NCBI GenBank assembly: GCA_016926495.1
Contig: JAFGOL010000212.1
Coordinates: 1 to 5,170, forward strand
DNA from: Oligoflexia bacterium
GTDB taxonomy: Bacteria; Bdellovibrionota; JAFGOL01
DNA: 5,170 nucleotides
Reading direction: 5' to 3'
The position numbers were made by a program, and so were the translations under genes. The stretch's first letter is position 1, and each line of letters starts with the position of its first letter. This document shows positions 1 to 5,170 of the stretch, in pieces. The notes beneath the pieces are model-generated. The model was not told the origin of the DNA. It worked only from the letters and a program-made list of their open reading frames with translations, and did not search any database.

Positions 1-146
1 CCCCTCTGTTTCAGGTTCCTTTTCTGCGATTCGTTTTTACAACTGAGTTTATGCATCAGGTACGCCCTTTTATGCTTTACCTTGCCGCTTGACGTTACCT
101 TAAACCTTTTTGAAGCGCCCTTATTGCTCTTTACTTTATTAGCCAT
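1..146 (-). CDS. rpmI: 50S ribosomal protein bL35, N-terminal part (cut by window edge)
   Basis: Reading the minus strand from the ATG at 146-144 gives 48 complete codons with no stop before the left edge. The protein begins MANKVKSNKGASKRFKVTSS and continues GKVKHKRAYLMHKLSCKN, then a basic ESQKRNLKQR stretch. This matches the bL35 pattern: a short Lys-rich start, (A/S)xKRFKxTxSGKxKxxxAY, then a His/Lys/Ser segment and KRxLR-like motif. bL35 is a small basic protein of the large ribosomal subunit, usually 60-67 residues, so roughly the last quarter is missing. The start is supported by an AAGGGG Shine-Dalgarno-like site at 159-154, seven bases before the ATG. In most bacteria infC precedes rpmI and rplT follows it; here the gene upstream is not infC, and rplT, if present, lies outside the window. 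The usual PKxKT beginning is replaced by ANKVKS, a mild divergence. Identification by motif is strong. Confidence 0.9.
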   Translation of the reverse strand, partial: MANKVKSNKGASKRFKVTSSGKVKHKRAYLMHKLSCKNESQKRNLKQR

Positions 147-153
147 TACCGTT

Positions 154-196
154 CCCCTTGTCTGTAAAATAAACATTATTAAGCTGTCAAGGTCAA
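154..196 (-). promoter_or_regulatory. Candidate promoter and RBS for rpmI
   Basis: On the minus strand the gap before rpmI carries TTGACC (196-191), a 17-base spacer, and TTTATT (173-168), a fair sigma70-type pair. A second, perfect -35 consensus TTGACA directly follows the first (190-185), but the hexamers 16-18 bases after it are poor -10 matches. The RBS AAGGGG (159-154) follows. A transcript starting about seven bases past the -10 would leave a leader of only about 15 bases, so no long ribosomal-protein autoregulatory leader fits downstream of this start. Assignment is by eye from consensus only. Confidence 0.4.
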
Positions 197-243
197 TGTA
201 GATAGCAAAACTTACTAAAATTGTAAAGACTTTTACTGGTTAT

Positions 244-570
244 TTATGCAAGTTTTTTAAGAATTGAATACCGTTCCCTGGCCTGTATCCTCTCCTCCTC
301 CTTCCGGGGAGTAATCTCCTTCACATAATCCTTTATGGAGAGGCATCCGTATATCTTTTTAAGCAGCATCTCCCTTACCTCTTCCGTCAAAACATCGGTG
401 ATCTGGTCCTTGCTGGAATCAGGAAGTATAAGGTTTTCCTGCCTCATATAGTCCATATATTCCCTTACCACGGCAAAAATGAAATCGTCAGTGGAATCAT
501 ACGGGTAATCATACAGGTGTTTTTCAAATATTACATAAAGCGGGTCAATGCCATTACTATGCCTTTTCAC
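244..570 (-). CDS. Small conserved-looking protein of unknown function (about 108 residues)
   Basis: I do not recognise this protein. The frame runs from ATG at 582 or GTG at 570 to TAA at 246-244. I prefer GTG 570, because GGGAG (580-576) sits five bases before it, whereas nothing like a Shine-Dalgarno precedes the ATG at 582; the ATG would add only MGVC. Numbering from the ATG, residues 11-50 are rich in aromatic and acidic residues (DPLY, KHLYDYPYDS, then DDFIFAVVREYMDYM). Residues 58-90 read as amphipathic helices (KDQITDVLTEEVREMLLKKIYG). The C-terminus (92-111) is a highly charged helix starting PRKEEERIQARERY. There is no signal peptide, membrane segment, Cys pair or metal motif, so a soluble, mostly helical cytoplasmic protein is likely. 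It lies 97 bases upstream of rpmI on the same strand and diverges from the aminotransferase gene. Codon usage looks like its neighbours, which supports a real gene. Function cannot be inferred. Confidence 0.7.
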   Translation of the reverse strand: MKRHSNGIDPLYVIFEKHLYDYPYDSTDDFIFAVVREYMDYMRQENLILPDSSKDQITDVLTEEVREMLLKKIYGCLSIKDYVKEITPRKEEERIQARERYSILKKLA

Positions 571-580
571 GCAAACTCCC
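571..580 (-). promoter_or_regulatory. RBS that favours the GTG start at 570
   Basis: The minus strand reads GGGAG (580-576), TTTGC, then GTG (570-568): a good Shine-Dalgarno at five-base spacing inside the first codons of the longer ATG-582 frame. The sequence just before ATG 582 has no purine-rich site. This argues that the ATG is not the start and that the true protein begins four codons later. Confidence 0.55.
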
Positions 581-582
581 AT

Positions 583-691
583 CAGATGATTTCATACTAT
601 CTGTATATATCTAACGGTTTTTTTAAAATATTTCTTTAATCAAAACAGTTTTAAGTATATTTAGGGTAAAATCGATTAAAACGGAGCCAAA
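583..691. promoter_or_regulatory. AT-rich divergent intergenic region with weak promoter candidates
   Basis: This 109-base gap separates two divergently read genes, so it should hold promoters for both. For the plus-strand aminotransferase, TATATT (656-661) or TAAAAT (667-672) could be a -10, but neither has a convincing -35 at 16-18 bases. For the minus-strand gene, TATATA (609-604) is a possible -10, again with no good -35. The aminotransferase RBS is GGAG (683-686), five bases before its ATG. An 11-base perfect palindrome, AAAACAGTTTT (642-652), lies between the candidates and could be an operator half or chance in AT-rich DNA. I see no RNA gene, riboswitch or strong hairpin here. Confidence 0.35.
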
Positions 692-1882
692 ATGATTGAA
701 ACATCAAGAAACAGCAGGCAAGTTAAATACGCGGTCAGGGATATCGTCCTTGTGGCGCAGGAGGCACAGAAAAGGGGTCTTGAACTCAGATTCTTGAACA
801 TCGGGGATCCCAACAAGTTCGACCATGTAACCCCGCCCCATTTAATTGAGGCGGCACACAGGGCAATGCTTAACAATCAGACCGGTTACGGGCCGAGCAG
901 TGGAACCGACGAAGCCATAGACGCCATAAGACAGGACGCGCAAAAATCCGGAATAAAAAATATCCAGGATATTTTCGTAACGGTCGGAGCAGGCGAAGCA
1001 ATAGAAATAGTATTAACAGCCTTGCTGAATCCTGAGGATAATATACTTACACCTTCACCCGTATACCCCCTGTATTCGGCGGTCCAGTCGAAGCTGGGCG
1101 TAAAGGAAAACACATACTACCTTGACGAAAAAAACAACTGGATGCCGGATCCCCATGATATAAGAAAAAAAATCAACGACAGGACAAAAGCCATACTTAT
1201 AATAAACCCAAATAATCCAACGGGTTCCGTATGTTCAAGGGAAATACTGCTTGAAATAGCAGATATTGCCGATAAGCATAATCTTTTGGTGTTATGTGAT
1301 GAAGTATACGGCAAGCTGGTCTACAAAGGCTGCAAACACATACCTCTTGCGTCGCTTAACGATAACCTGCCCGTAGCGACCTTTAACAGCCTTTCCAAGG
1401 CTTACATTGCTCCCGGATTCCGTACGGGCTGGGGAATTATAAGCGGCAGCAACAAAAAGCTGCACAACCTTCTTGAAGTAATTAACCAGCTTCTGAGGGC
1501 AAGGATATGTTCCTGCACGCCGATCAACGCCTCGGTTAAAGCGGCATTGCTCGGTCCCCAGGACCACCTGGACAGGTTCATTGACAAGCTGGAAAAAAGA
1601 AAAAATATTACCGTTGATATCTTAAACAATATCGAGGGAATACACTGTAACGAGCCACAAGCCGCTTTTTACGCTTATCCTGAAATCGATGTTAAGGACG
1701 ACATGGCATTTATAAGGGAACTTATTCTTAACACCGGTGTAGTTGTTGTACCGGGAAGCGGTTTCGGACAAAAACCCGGGACATCACACTTCAGGACGGT
1801 ATACCTTCCGCCCGAAGACACTCTCACCGAAGCTTACAATCTGATAGGCGAATTCATGAAAAGATGGAGAAACCGTAAATGA
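692..1882 (+). CDS. PLP-dependent aminotransferase, class I fold type I (alanine/aspartate type, AlaA-like)
   Basis: Complete 396-residue aminotransferase, a normal length for the class I/II family. It would transfer an amino group between an amino acid and a 2-oxo acid in the cytoplasm using pyridoxal phosphate. Visible landmarks, by family analogy: FLNIGDP (34-40) at the substrate entrance; Y66 in TGYGPSSG; GAGEAI (99-104) for the cofactor phosphate; Y125 stacking on the PLP ring; NPNNPTG (172-178) with N175; D203 and Y206 in CDEVYG contacting the PLP ring; the Schiff-base lysine K236 in SLSKAY; R244 in PGFRTGW for the phosphate; R368 in HFR for the substrate carboxylate. No catalytic residue is missing. 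The N-terminal VKYAVRDI motif and NIGDPNKFD resemble alanine-synthesising or aspartate transaminases annotated in many anaerobic bacteria and archaea, so alanine/glutamate-pyruvate activity is my best guess, but the amino donor is not provable from sequence. ATG 692 is supported by GGAG at 683-686. It is the first gene of a two-gene unit; its TGA overlaps the next ATG. Confidence 0.93.
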   Translation: MIETSRNSRQVKYAVRDIVLVAQEAQKRGLELRFLNIGDPNKFDHVTPPHLIEAAHRAMLNNQTGYGPSSGTDEAIDAIRQDAQKSGIKNIQDIFVTVGAGEAIEIVLTALLNPEDNILTPSPVYPLYSAVQSKLGVKENTYYLDEKNNWMPDPHDIRKKINDRTKAILIINPNNPTGSVCSREILLEIADIADKHNLLVLCDEVYGKLVYKGCKHIPLASLNDNLPVATFNSLSKAYIAPGFRTGWGIISGSNKKLHNLLEVINQLLRARICSCTPINASVKAALLGPQDHLDRFIDKLEKRKNITVDILNNIEGIHCNEPQAAFYAYPEIDVKDDMAFIRELILNTGVVVVPGSGFGQKPGTSHFRTVYLPPEDTLTEAYNLIGEFMKRWRNRK

Positions 1883-2364
1883 CCAAAAGAATTTTCAAAA
1901 AGATCAGGTTTGACGAGACTGTTGAGCGCCATCTCGTTTTCGCTAAAACACCCGAAAAGAAACTGCTCCAGATAATAAAAAACCTGAAAGACGTTTTTCC
2001 GAAACAGAAATTCTGGAAAAATCTTGAAGAAAGCAGGAATGAAAAAGTAACAGAGCTAATGACCAAGTTCCGGAAAAGAGGCAAATTCTACAGGGAGATC
2101 TGCAAAAGCTGGCTTACGGTCAACAGTAACCTCGGCGAGGAATTCAGCGATTTTTTCCGAAATACCGAAAAAGAAGTAGATACAGACGACGTAGTTAAAT
2201 TCTTTCATGAACTGAAATCAAAACACAAATTAGGCGCGGTGGATATAGTGATATTCATTCATATTTACGTTGAGCAGGTGCTCGGCGTACAGCTTTTTGA
2301 GGAATCCGCCAAAATACTGGAAGAGGACCTTGAGAAGGAAGGCTTTACTCTACAGGCAAATTAA
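1879..2364 (+). CDS. Unknown 161-residue charged helical protein, coupled to the aminotransferase
   Basis: I do not recognise a family. The ATG (1879-1881) overlaps the aminotransferase stop in an ATGA junction, and GGAG at 1866-1869 (nine bases upstream, inside the aminotransferase) fits it, so translation is probably coupled. The protein is rich in Lys, Glu and Phe: a basic N-terminus (MTKRIFKKIRFDE), a Lys/Phe/Trp stretch at 38-51 (DVFPKQKFWKNLEE), a basic segment at 61-72 (MTKFRKRGKFYR), an acidic stretch at 94-107 (RNTEKEVDTDDVVK), and a hydrophobic helix at 119-138 (AVDIVIFIHIY core) interrupted by D122, H128 and E132, which makes it an amphipathic or buried helix rather than a clear membrane span. 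There is no signal peptide and only one Cys (C75). Likely a soluble, mainly alpha-helical protein. Its last 15 bases overlap the 3' end of the opposite-strand HAD gene. The coupling suggests a role linked to the aminotransferase, but this is inference only. Confidence 0.8.
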   Translation: MTKRIFKKIRFDETVERHLVFAKTPEKKLLQIIKNLKDVFPKQKFWKNLEESRNEKVTELMTKFRKRGKFYREICKSWLTVNSNLGEEFSDFFRNTEKEVDTDDVVKFFHELKSKHKLGAVDIVIFIHIYVEQVLGVQLFEESAKILEEDLEKEGFTLQAN

Positions 2365-3012
2365 CAGCTCTTTTATATTGTCTATAAATATATCAGGAAC
2401 GATTGATTCGCTGATAAACCTGTCCCTCTGCCACGCTCCATATGTAACAGCCACGGTACCGGCCCCGGCATTTTTTCCGAATTCTATGTCCCTGCCGCTG
2501 TCGCCCACCATAACGGTGGACCCGGGGGCTACCGAAAAGAAATCACATATTCTGAAATATAGAAACGGATCGGGCTTATGGGGAATGCCCGGGTCCGTAC
2601 CTTCTATTACATCAATAAAACCGGCAAGTCCCGCGCCGTCTATCTCGCTTATGGCGCAATCCGTATGCTTGGTTGTCGCAACGGCAATTTTGCAGCCCCG
2701 CTCAGACAGATAACCCAGAACTTCCGCGACATAAGGGTACGCAGACGCCTTTCCCGTAAAATTTTTATAATAATAGTCGATATAATATCCGGCGACCAGG
2801 TCGGCGTATTTGATTTTATCACCGGGCAATACTACGGAAAGCGTATCCTGCAACGTCCTTCCCATAAGCATTCCAAGCTTTGATTCCTCGACGGCGGGCT
2901 CTATACCATAATTTTTCAAGGCGGCGCTTAAAGCGGAGACAATCTGTCCCGTTGTATCAATCAGCGTTCCGTCCATATCAAAAACAACCGCGGTTATATC
3001 ACGCCTTTCCAT
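2350..3012 (-). CDS. HAD-superfamily hydrolase, subfamily IA (phosphoglycolate phosphatase/PpaX-like)
   Basis: Complete 220-residue haloacid-dehalogenase-type phosphatase, the usual size for Gph/PpaX-like enzymes. Motif I is VVFDMDGTLID (9-19) with nucleophile D12 and acid/base D14. Motif II is VATTKH (111-116), with T113 the probable conserved Thr. Motif III is K146 in PHKPDP. Motif IV is VMVGDSGRDI (167-176) with Mg2+-ligating D171 and D175. Residues 20-90 form a helical C1 cap between motifs I and II (ALSAALKNYGIEP, then GRTLQDTL), which sets substrate choice. The enzyme should dephosphorylate a small phosphorylated metabolite in the cytoplasm; phosphoglycolate, pyrophosphate and other sugar phosphates are all possible, so no gene symbol is given. 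ATG 3012 lies 12 bases after GGGAGG (3030-3025), a slightly long spacing; an in-frame TGA (3018-3016) rules out a start further upstream, apart from a CTG directly before the ATG. It follows the ankyrin gene by 95 bases and ends 15 bases inside the opposing gene. Confidence 0.92.
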   Translation of the reverse strand: MERRDITAVVFDMDGTLIDTTGQIVSALSAALKNYGIEPAVEESKLGMLMGRTLQDTLSVVLPGDKIKYADLVAGYYIDYYYKNFTGKASAYPYVAEVLGYLSERGCKIAVATTKHTDCAISEIDGAGLAGFIDVIEGTDPGIPHKPDPFLYFRICDFFSVAPGSTVMVGDSGRDIEFGKNAGAGTVAVTYGAWQRDRFISESIVPDIFIDNIKELLICL

Positions 3013-3107
3013 CAGTCAGACCAGCCTCCCAAACTACATGCGAAAAAGACTTATAAAGTATATTACATTGCGCGGGTAAATCCATTTAAATCACGGATAA
3101 TACTTTT
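3013..3107 (-). promoter_or_regulatory. Gap upstream of the HAD gene with candidate promoter
   Basis: This 95-base minus-strand gap has a good -10 hexamer TATACT (3062-3057) but only a weak -35, TGGATT (3084-3079), at a 16-base spacing. The strong RBS GGGAGG is at 3030-3025. No GC-rich hairpin followed by a T-run follows the ankyrin stop at 3108, so read-through from the ankyrin gene into the HAD gene remains possible. No small ORF with a ribosome site was seen. Confidence 0.3.
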
Positions 3108-5165
3108 TCAGGGAATCCCGCCAAAAACTTCCAGCAGATCCATAAGTTCGTAATAACCATTAATGGCAGCTACGCTGTAGGCTGTTTCTCCGTTATCAGT
3201 CTTCAACCCCGGATCAGCATTATAGTCCAGCAGCAACCGGGTTATAAGTTCAATGTTGCCTCTGCGCGCAGCCTCAACAAACACGTTTGTTTTTCCGTTC
3301 GCGCAAGGGTCCGCCCCTTCATCAAGCAGAATACACGCTAATGAATTGGAAATATCGCTATTATCAATCATTGCCGCGGCAATAAGCGGTGTCATACCTC
3401 TCTGATCCTGAACATTAGGGTCTGCATTTTCGGCTATCAGCCGAATTATCCGCACTATATCAGTCGAAATATTGTAATTTTCAATAGCGGCCAGCAACAC
3501 GCTGCGTCCCGAATTGTTTACGGCATCCTTATAGGTTTGTTCATCCGCCAGTAATCCGGCGGTTTCTTTCTGTCTATTGTCAAAAGCTAAAATAAGAGGT
3601 GAATTGCCCTCGCTATCCCTGATATCAAGTTCGGCATTTGCATAAATCATGGCAACTAATAATTCTTTCATTGACAACACCGCTATATTTTCCGATACTT
3701 TCTTAACAAAATTATCAAATCCCGATTTTGCAAAGTAATGCAATACCGCATTGCCCTTTCTGTCTTTAGCGTCCGGGTCTGCCCCATTATCCAGAAGCTT
3801 CTTAAACACAGCTATACTCATTTTTTTACAGGCTTTCATTAACGGTGTTTCACCATTGTTATCAGGCATATTCACATCAGCCCCGGCATTAATAAGTTTT
3901 GCGGATATGTTGGAAAAGCCCTTGTCAATCGACAACATGAGGGCGTTAAATCCTTTATGGTCCGGTTTATCCAGCAACTCCGAACCGGGATACCGGTACC
4001 TTACAAGAAGCTCATTAACAAAATCATCCAGCAGATAGTTATAACTCCCGGCAGTAGACAGCGCAGTCACAAGAAGAGTTTTCCCTGTTTTTTGATCGAC
4101 ATGCCTGAAATCAGCCCCCATATCCAGAAACATCGATGCCACGTCGTATTTACCGCATTTCAAAGCCTTCTTCAGTTCTTCAAGTTTTGTATTTAAATCC
4201 ACTTTTCGCCTGTAGAAAGTCCTGATTTTGCCCAGCGGCCATTTACATACATCCGGATCCTTAAAAAATTTTTCCTTGTCAGCCAGTACCTGTTCTTCCT
4301 TTTTACCCGCACCCGCATCATGCAAAATTGCGGTAACTTTAGCGTAGCCCTTTCTTCTCGACATACCGATGGCCGTTCTGCCTTTATTGTTCTTTTTATT
4401 CAGCATCCCCAGGGAGTAACGGGAAACAAACTCGTTGACAAGCAACTCAAGCTCATTGACGCTCGATTGAAGCAAACGATGATCATATATGTCTCTGGCA
4501 CTGAGTATAGCCTTCATAAGAGGAGTATTGCCGTTAATACCACTGGTTTTTATATCAGCCCCGAGTTCTATAAACATGCCGGCAATATCATATCTTCCGG
4601 ACGCAAAAGCCAGTCTCATTAATCTTGTCAGTTCAGACCTGTTGAAACCATCCCTGTCCTGAAACCGGTCATATTCCCTGGGGACAAGCTGTCTTACCAG
4701 TTCCAGAGATATACTCGAATTTACGGCAATCTCCAGCGGAAGCGCGTTTTGAGGCCAGTCTTTCAAGTTAAAATTCTCATAGTCCGGATCATAGGGTTTG
4801 TTTCCTGCTGCCAGCCTGATATTAATATTAGCGCCGTCATACAGTAACTGTTTTACCAGTTCGTTACTGCCTTTTTGTATCGCGACAAAAAGAGGAGTCA
4901 GTCTAAGCCTTTTTGTCATACCGTTTACCATAGCGCCTCTTTCAACAAGTTCGTGGATCTCCCTTTTGCTCCTGCTCATTGCAACCATAAACATCAGCGG
5001 TGAGAGTTCGCGCTGCTTCAATACCAACTCGATAGATTGTTTCTTATTATTTTTCAATAATGCTTCCCTTATAGCAGTCATATCGTAAACCCACTTATTG
5101 GGCTCCAATTGGGGGGACGATAATAAATCCATAAGTTCCTCTTCCCGGCACCTATCTGCATACAC
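3108..5165 (-). CDS. Large ankyrin-repeat protein (frame open to window edge)
   Basis: About 685 residues of mostly ankyrin repeats, ending at TGA 3110-3108. Typical repeat cores are visible: TPLFVAIQKGSNELVKQLL with DGANIN (90-115), GNTPLMKA (212-219), GETPLMKACKK with LLDNGADPDAKD (438-468), GNSPLILAF (520-528), GMTPLIAAA with LLDEGADP (590-620), EAARRGNIELITRLLLDYNADP (631-652) and GETAYSVAAINGYYELMDLL (659-678). Roughly 14-15 repeats can be counted, some divergent, including one at 54-87. Ankyrin repeats bind proteins; no enzymatic domain is seen, so partner and function are unknown. There is no signal peptide or membrane segment in the part seen. The frame runs without a stop to the right edge; the first candidate start, GTG 5165, has no upstream sequence to judge. 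ATG 5132 (residue 12) has an AAGAGGAA ribosome site five bases upstream and is the best start inside the window; otherwise the protein extends further and this is a 3' fragment. Residues 177-287 and 325-430 are a duplicated module. The HAD gene follows on the same strand. Confidence 0.9.
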   Translation of the reverse strand: MYADRCREEELMDLLSSPQLEPNKWVYDMTAIREALLKNNKKQSIELVLKQRELSPLMFMVAMSRSKREIHELVERGAMVNGMTKRLRLTPLFVAIQKGSNELVKQLLYDGANINIRLAAGNKPYDPDYENFNLKDWPQNALPLEIAVNSSISLELVRQLVPREYDRFQDRDGFNRSELTRLMRLAFASGRYDIAGMFIELGADIKTSGINGNTPLMKAILSARDIYDHRLLQSSVNELELLVNEFVSRYSLGMLNKKNNKGRTAIGMSRRKGYAKVTAILHDAGAGKKEEQVLADKEKFFKDPDVCKWPLGKIRTFYRRKVDLNTKLEELKKALKCGKYDVASMFLDMGADFRHVDQKTGKTLLVTALSTAGSYNYLLDDFVNELLVRYRYPGSELLDKPDHKGFNALMLSIDKGFSNISAKLINAGADVNMPDNNGETPLMKACKKMSIAVFKKLLDNGADPDAKDRKGNAVLHYFAKSGFDNFVKKVSENIAVLSMKELLVAMIYANAELDIRDSEGNSPLILAFDNRQKETAGLLADEQTYKDAVNNSGRSVLLAAIENYNISTDIVRIIRLIAENADPNVQDQRGMTPLIAAAMIDNSDISNSLACILLDEGADPCANGKTNVFVEAARRGNIELITRLLLDYNADPGLKTDNGETAYSVAAINGYYELMDLLEVFGGIP
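3876..4193 (-). repeat. Ankyrin module copy 2 (residues 325-430)
   Basis: Second copy of the module. GKYDVASMFLDMGAD (338-352) aligns with copy 1, 9 of 15 residues identical. The enlarged middle repeat carries FVNELLVRY (382-390), matching VNEFVSRY of copy 1, and the last repeat, HKGFNALMLSIDKGF to INAGAD (403-430), matches KGRTAI to DAGA. The offset between copies is 140-148 residues. A basic linker containing KWPLGKIRTFYRRKV (308-322) lies between them. Confidence 0.65.
4305..4637 (-). repeat. Ankyrin module copy 1 (residues 177-287)
   Basis: First copy of a three-ankyrin module inside the large ankyrin protein. It starts with a helix pair and GRYDIAGMFIELGAD (190-204), then GNTPLMKAILSA and an enlarged loop with LLVNEFVSRY (241-250), and ends with KGRTAIGMSRRKGY and HDAGA (261-286). 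The middle repeat is about 15 residues longer than the 33-residue ankyrin norm. The same order and the same enlarged repeat recur at residues 325-430. Confidence 0.65.
5133..5143 (-). promoter_or_regulatory. RBS favouring ankyrin-protein start at ATG 5132
   Basis: The minus strand reads AAGAGGAA (5143-5136) then CTT and ATG (5132-5130); GAGG lies five bases before the ATG. This makes MDLLSSPQL the likely N-terminus rather than the GTG at 5165. Because the frame is open to the window edge, a start further upstream cannot be excluded, and the purine run also encodes Glu residues (REEEL), so it could be chance. Confidence 0.45.
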
Positions 5166-5170
5166 AAGAC

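Noticed and set aside
218..238. Inverted repeat GTAAA...TTTAC after the small unknown gene, considered as a terminator
   Set aside because: The stem is only five AT-rich pairs with no following T-run on the minus strand, too weak for an intrinsic terminator.
642..652. AAAACAGTTTT palindrome as a repressor operator
   Set aside because: A short perfect palindrome in very AT-rich DNA is easily chance, and no second copy or regulator gene is nearby; mentioned only in the intergenic entry.
676..1629. Minus-strand frames antisense to the aminotransferase
   Set aside because: The plus strand carries every conserved aminotransferase residue in order; the antisense translations resemble no protein family.
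2235..2300. Hydrophobic segment of the 161-residue protein as a transmembrane helix
   Set aside because: The segment includes Asp, His and Glu within about 20 residues and lacks flanking topology signals; a buried or amphipathic helix is more likely.
2270..2713. Open plus-strand frame of 147 codons
   Set aside because: It lies across the 3' part of the 161-residue protein gene and antisense to the HAD gene, whose four catalytic motifs are intact. Its own translation has no family-like pattern and no ribosome site was evident.
3751..4622. Several plus-strand frames of 79-100 codons antisense to the ankyrin gene
   Set aside because: The minus-strand frame encodes clear ankyrin repeats throughout; the antisense frames are by-products of repeat codon composition.
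3108..5165. Ankyrin gene plus neighbours as a defence, toxin or secreted-effector system
   Set aside because: No nuclease, protease, toxin, secretion signal or partner gene is visible in the window; the repeats alone do not support such a call.

Overview
This window comes from a bacterial chromosome of moderate to low GC. Arg codons AGG/AGA and Ile codon ATA are frequent, GGAG-type Shine-Dalgarno sites precede most genes, and the genes are ordinary bacterial families. I cannot name the phylum from the sequence. The window holds six coding regions, no RNA genes, no insertion sequences, no CRISPR array, and no gene-free stretch longer than about 110 bases.

Layout, left to right. (1) Bases 1-146, minus strand: the first 48 codons of ribosomal protein bL35 (rpmI), running off the left edge and too short for a routine ORF list. 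(2) Bases 244-570/582, minus: a small unrecognised acidic/basic helical protein, 97 bases upstream of rpmI. (3) Bases 583-691: an AT-rich divergent intergenic region. (4) Bases 692-1882, plus: a complete fold-type I PLP aminotransferase of the alanine/aspartate type. (5) Bases 1879-2364, plus: an unrecognised 161-residue charged protein, overlapping the aminotransferase by four bases (ATGA) and probably translationally coupled to it. (6) Bases 2350-3012, minus: a HAD-superfamily phosphatase of the phosphoglycolate phosphatase type, whose 3' end overlaps gene 5 tail to tail by 15 bases. (7) Bases 3108-5165, minus: a long ankyrin-repeat protein, open to the right edge of the window.

Functionally this is mostly housekeeping sequence: translation (bL35), amino-acid metabolism (aminotransferase) and metabolite phosphatase, plus an accessory ankyrin protein. 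The aminotransferase and its 161-residue neighbour form one short operon. The small protein and rpmI point the same way, but rpmI seems to have its own promoter. The HAD and ankyrin genes are co-directional with a 95-base gap and need not be co-transcribed.

I did not find a convincing undescribed system. The most interesting points are the ankyrin protein's internally duplicated module of about 110 residues with a shared non-standard insertion, the unknown protein coupled to the aminotransferase, the absence of infC directly before rpmI, and the tail-to-tail gene overlap that leaves no room for an intergenic terminator.
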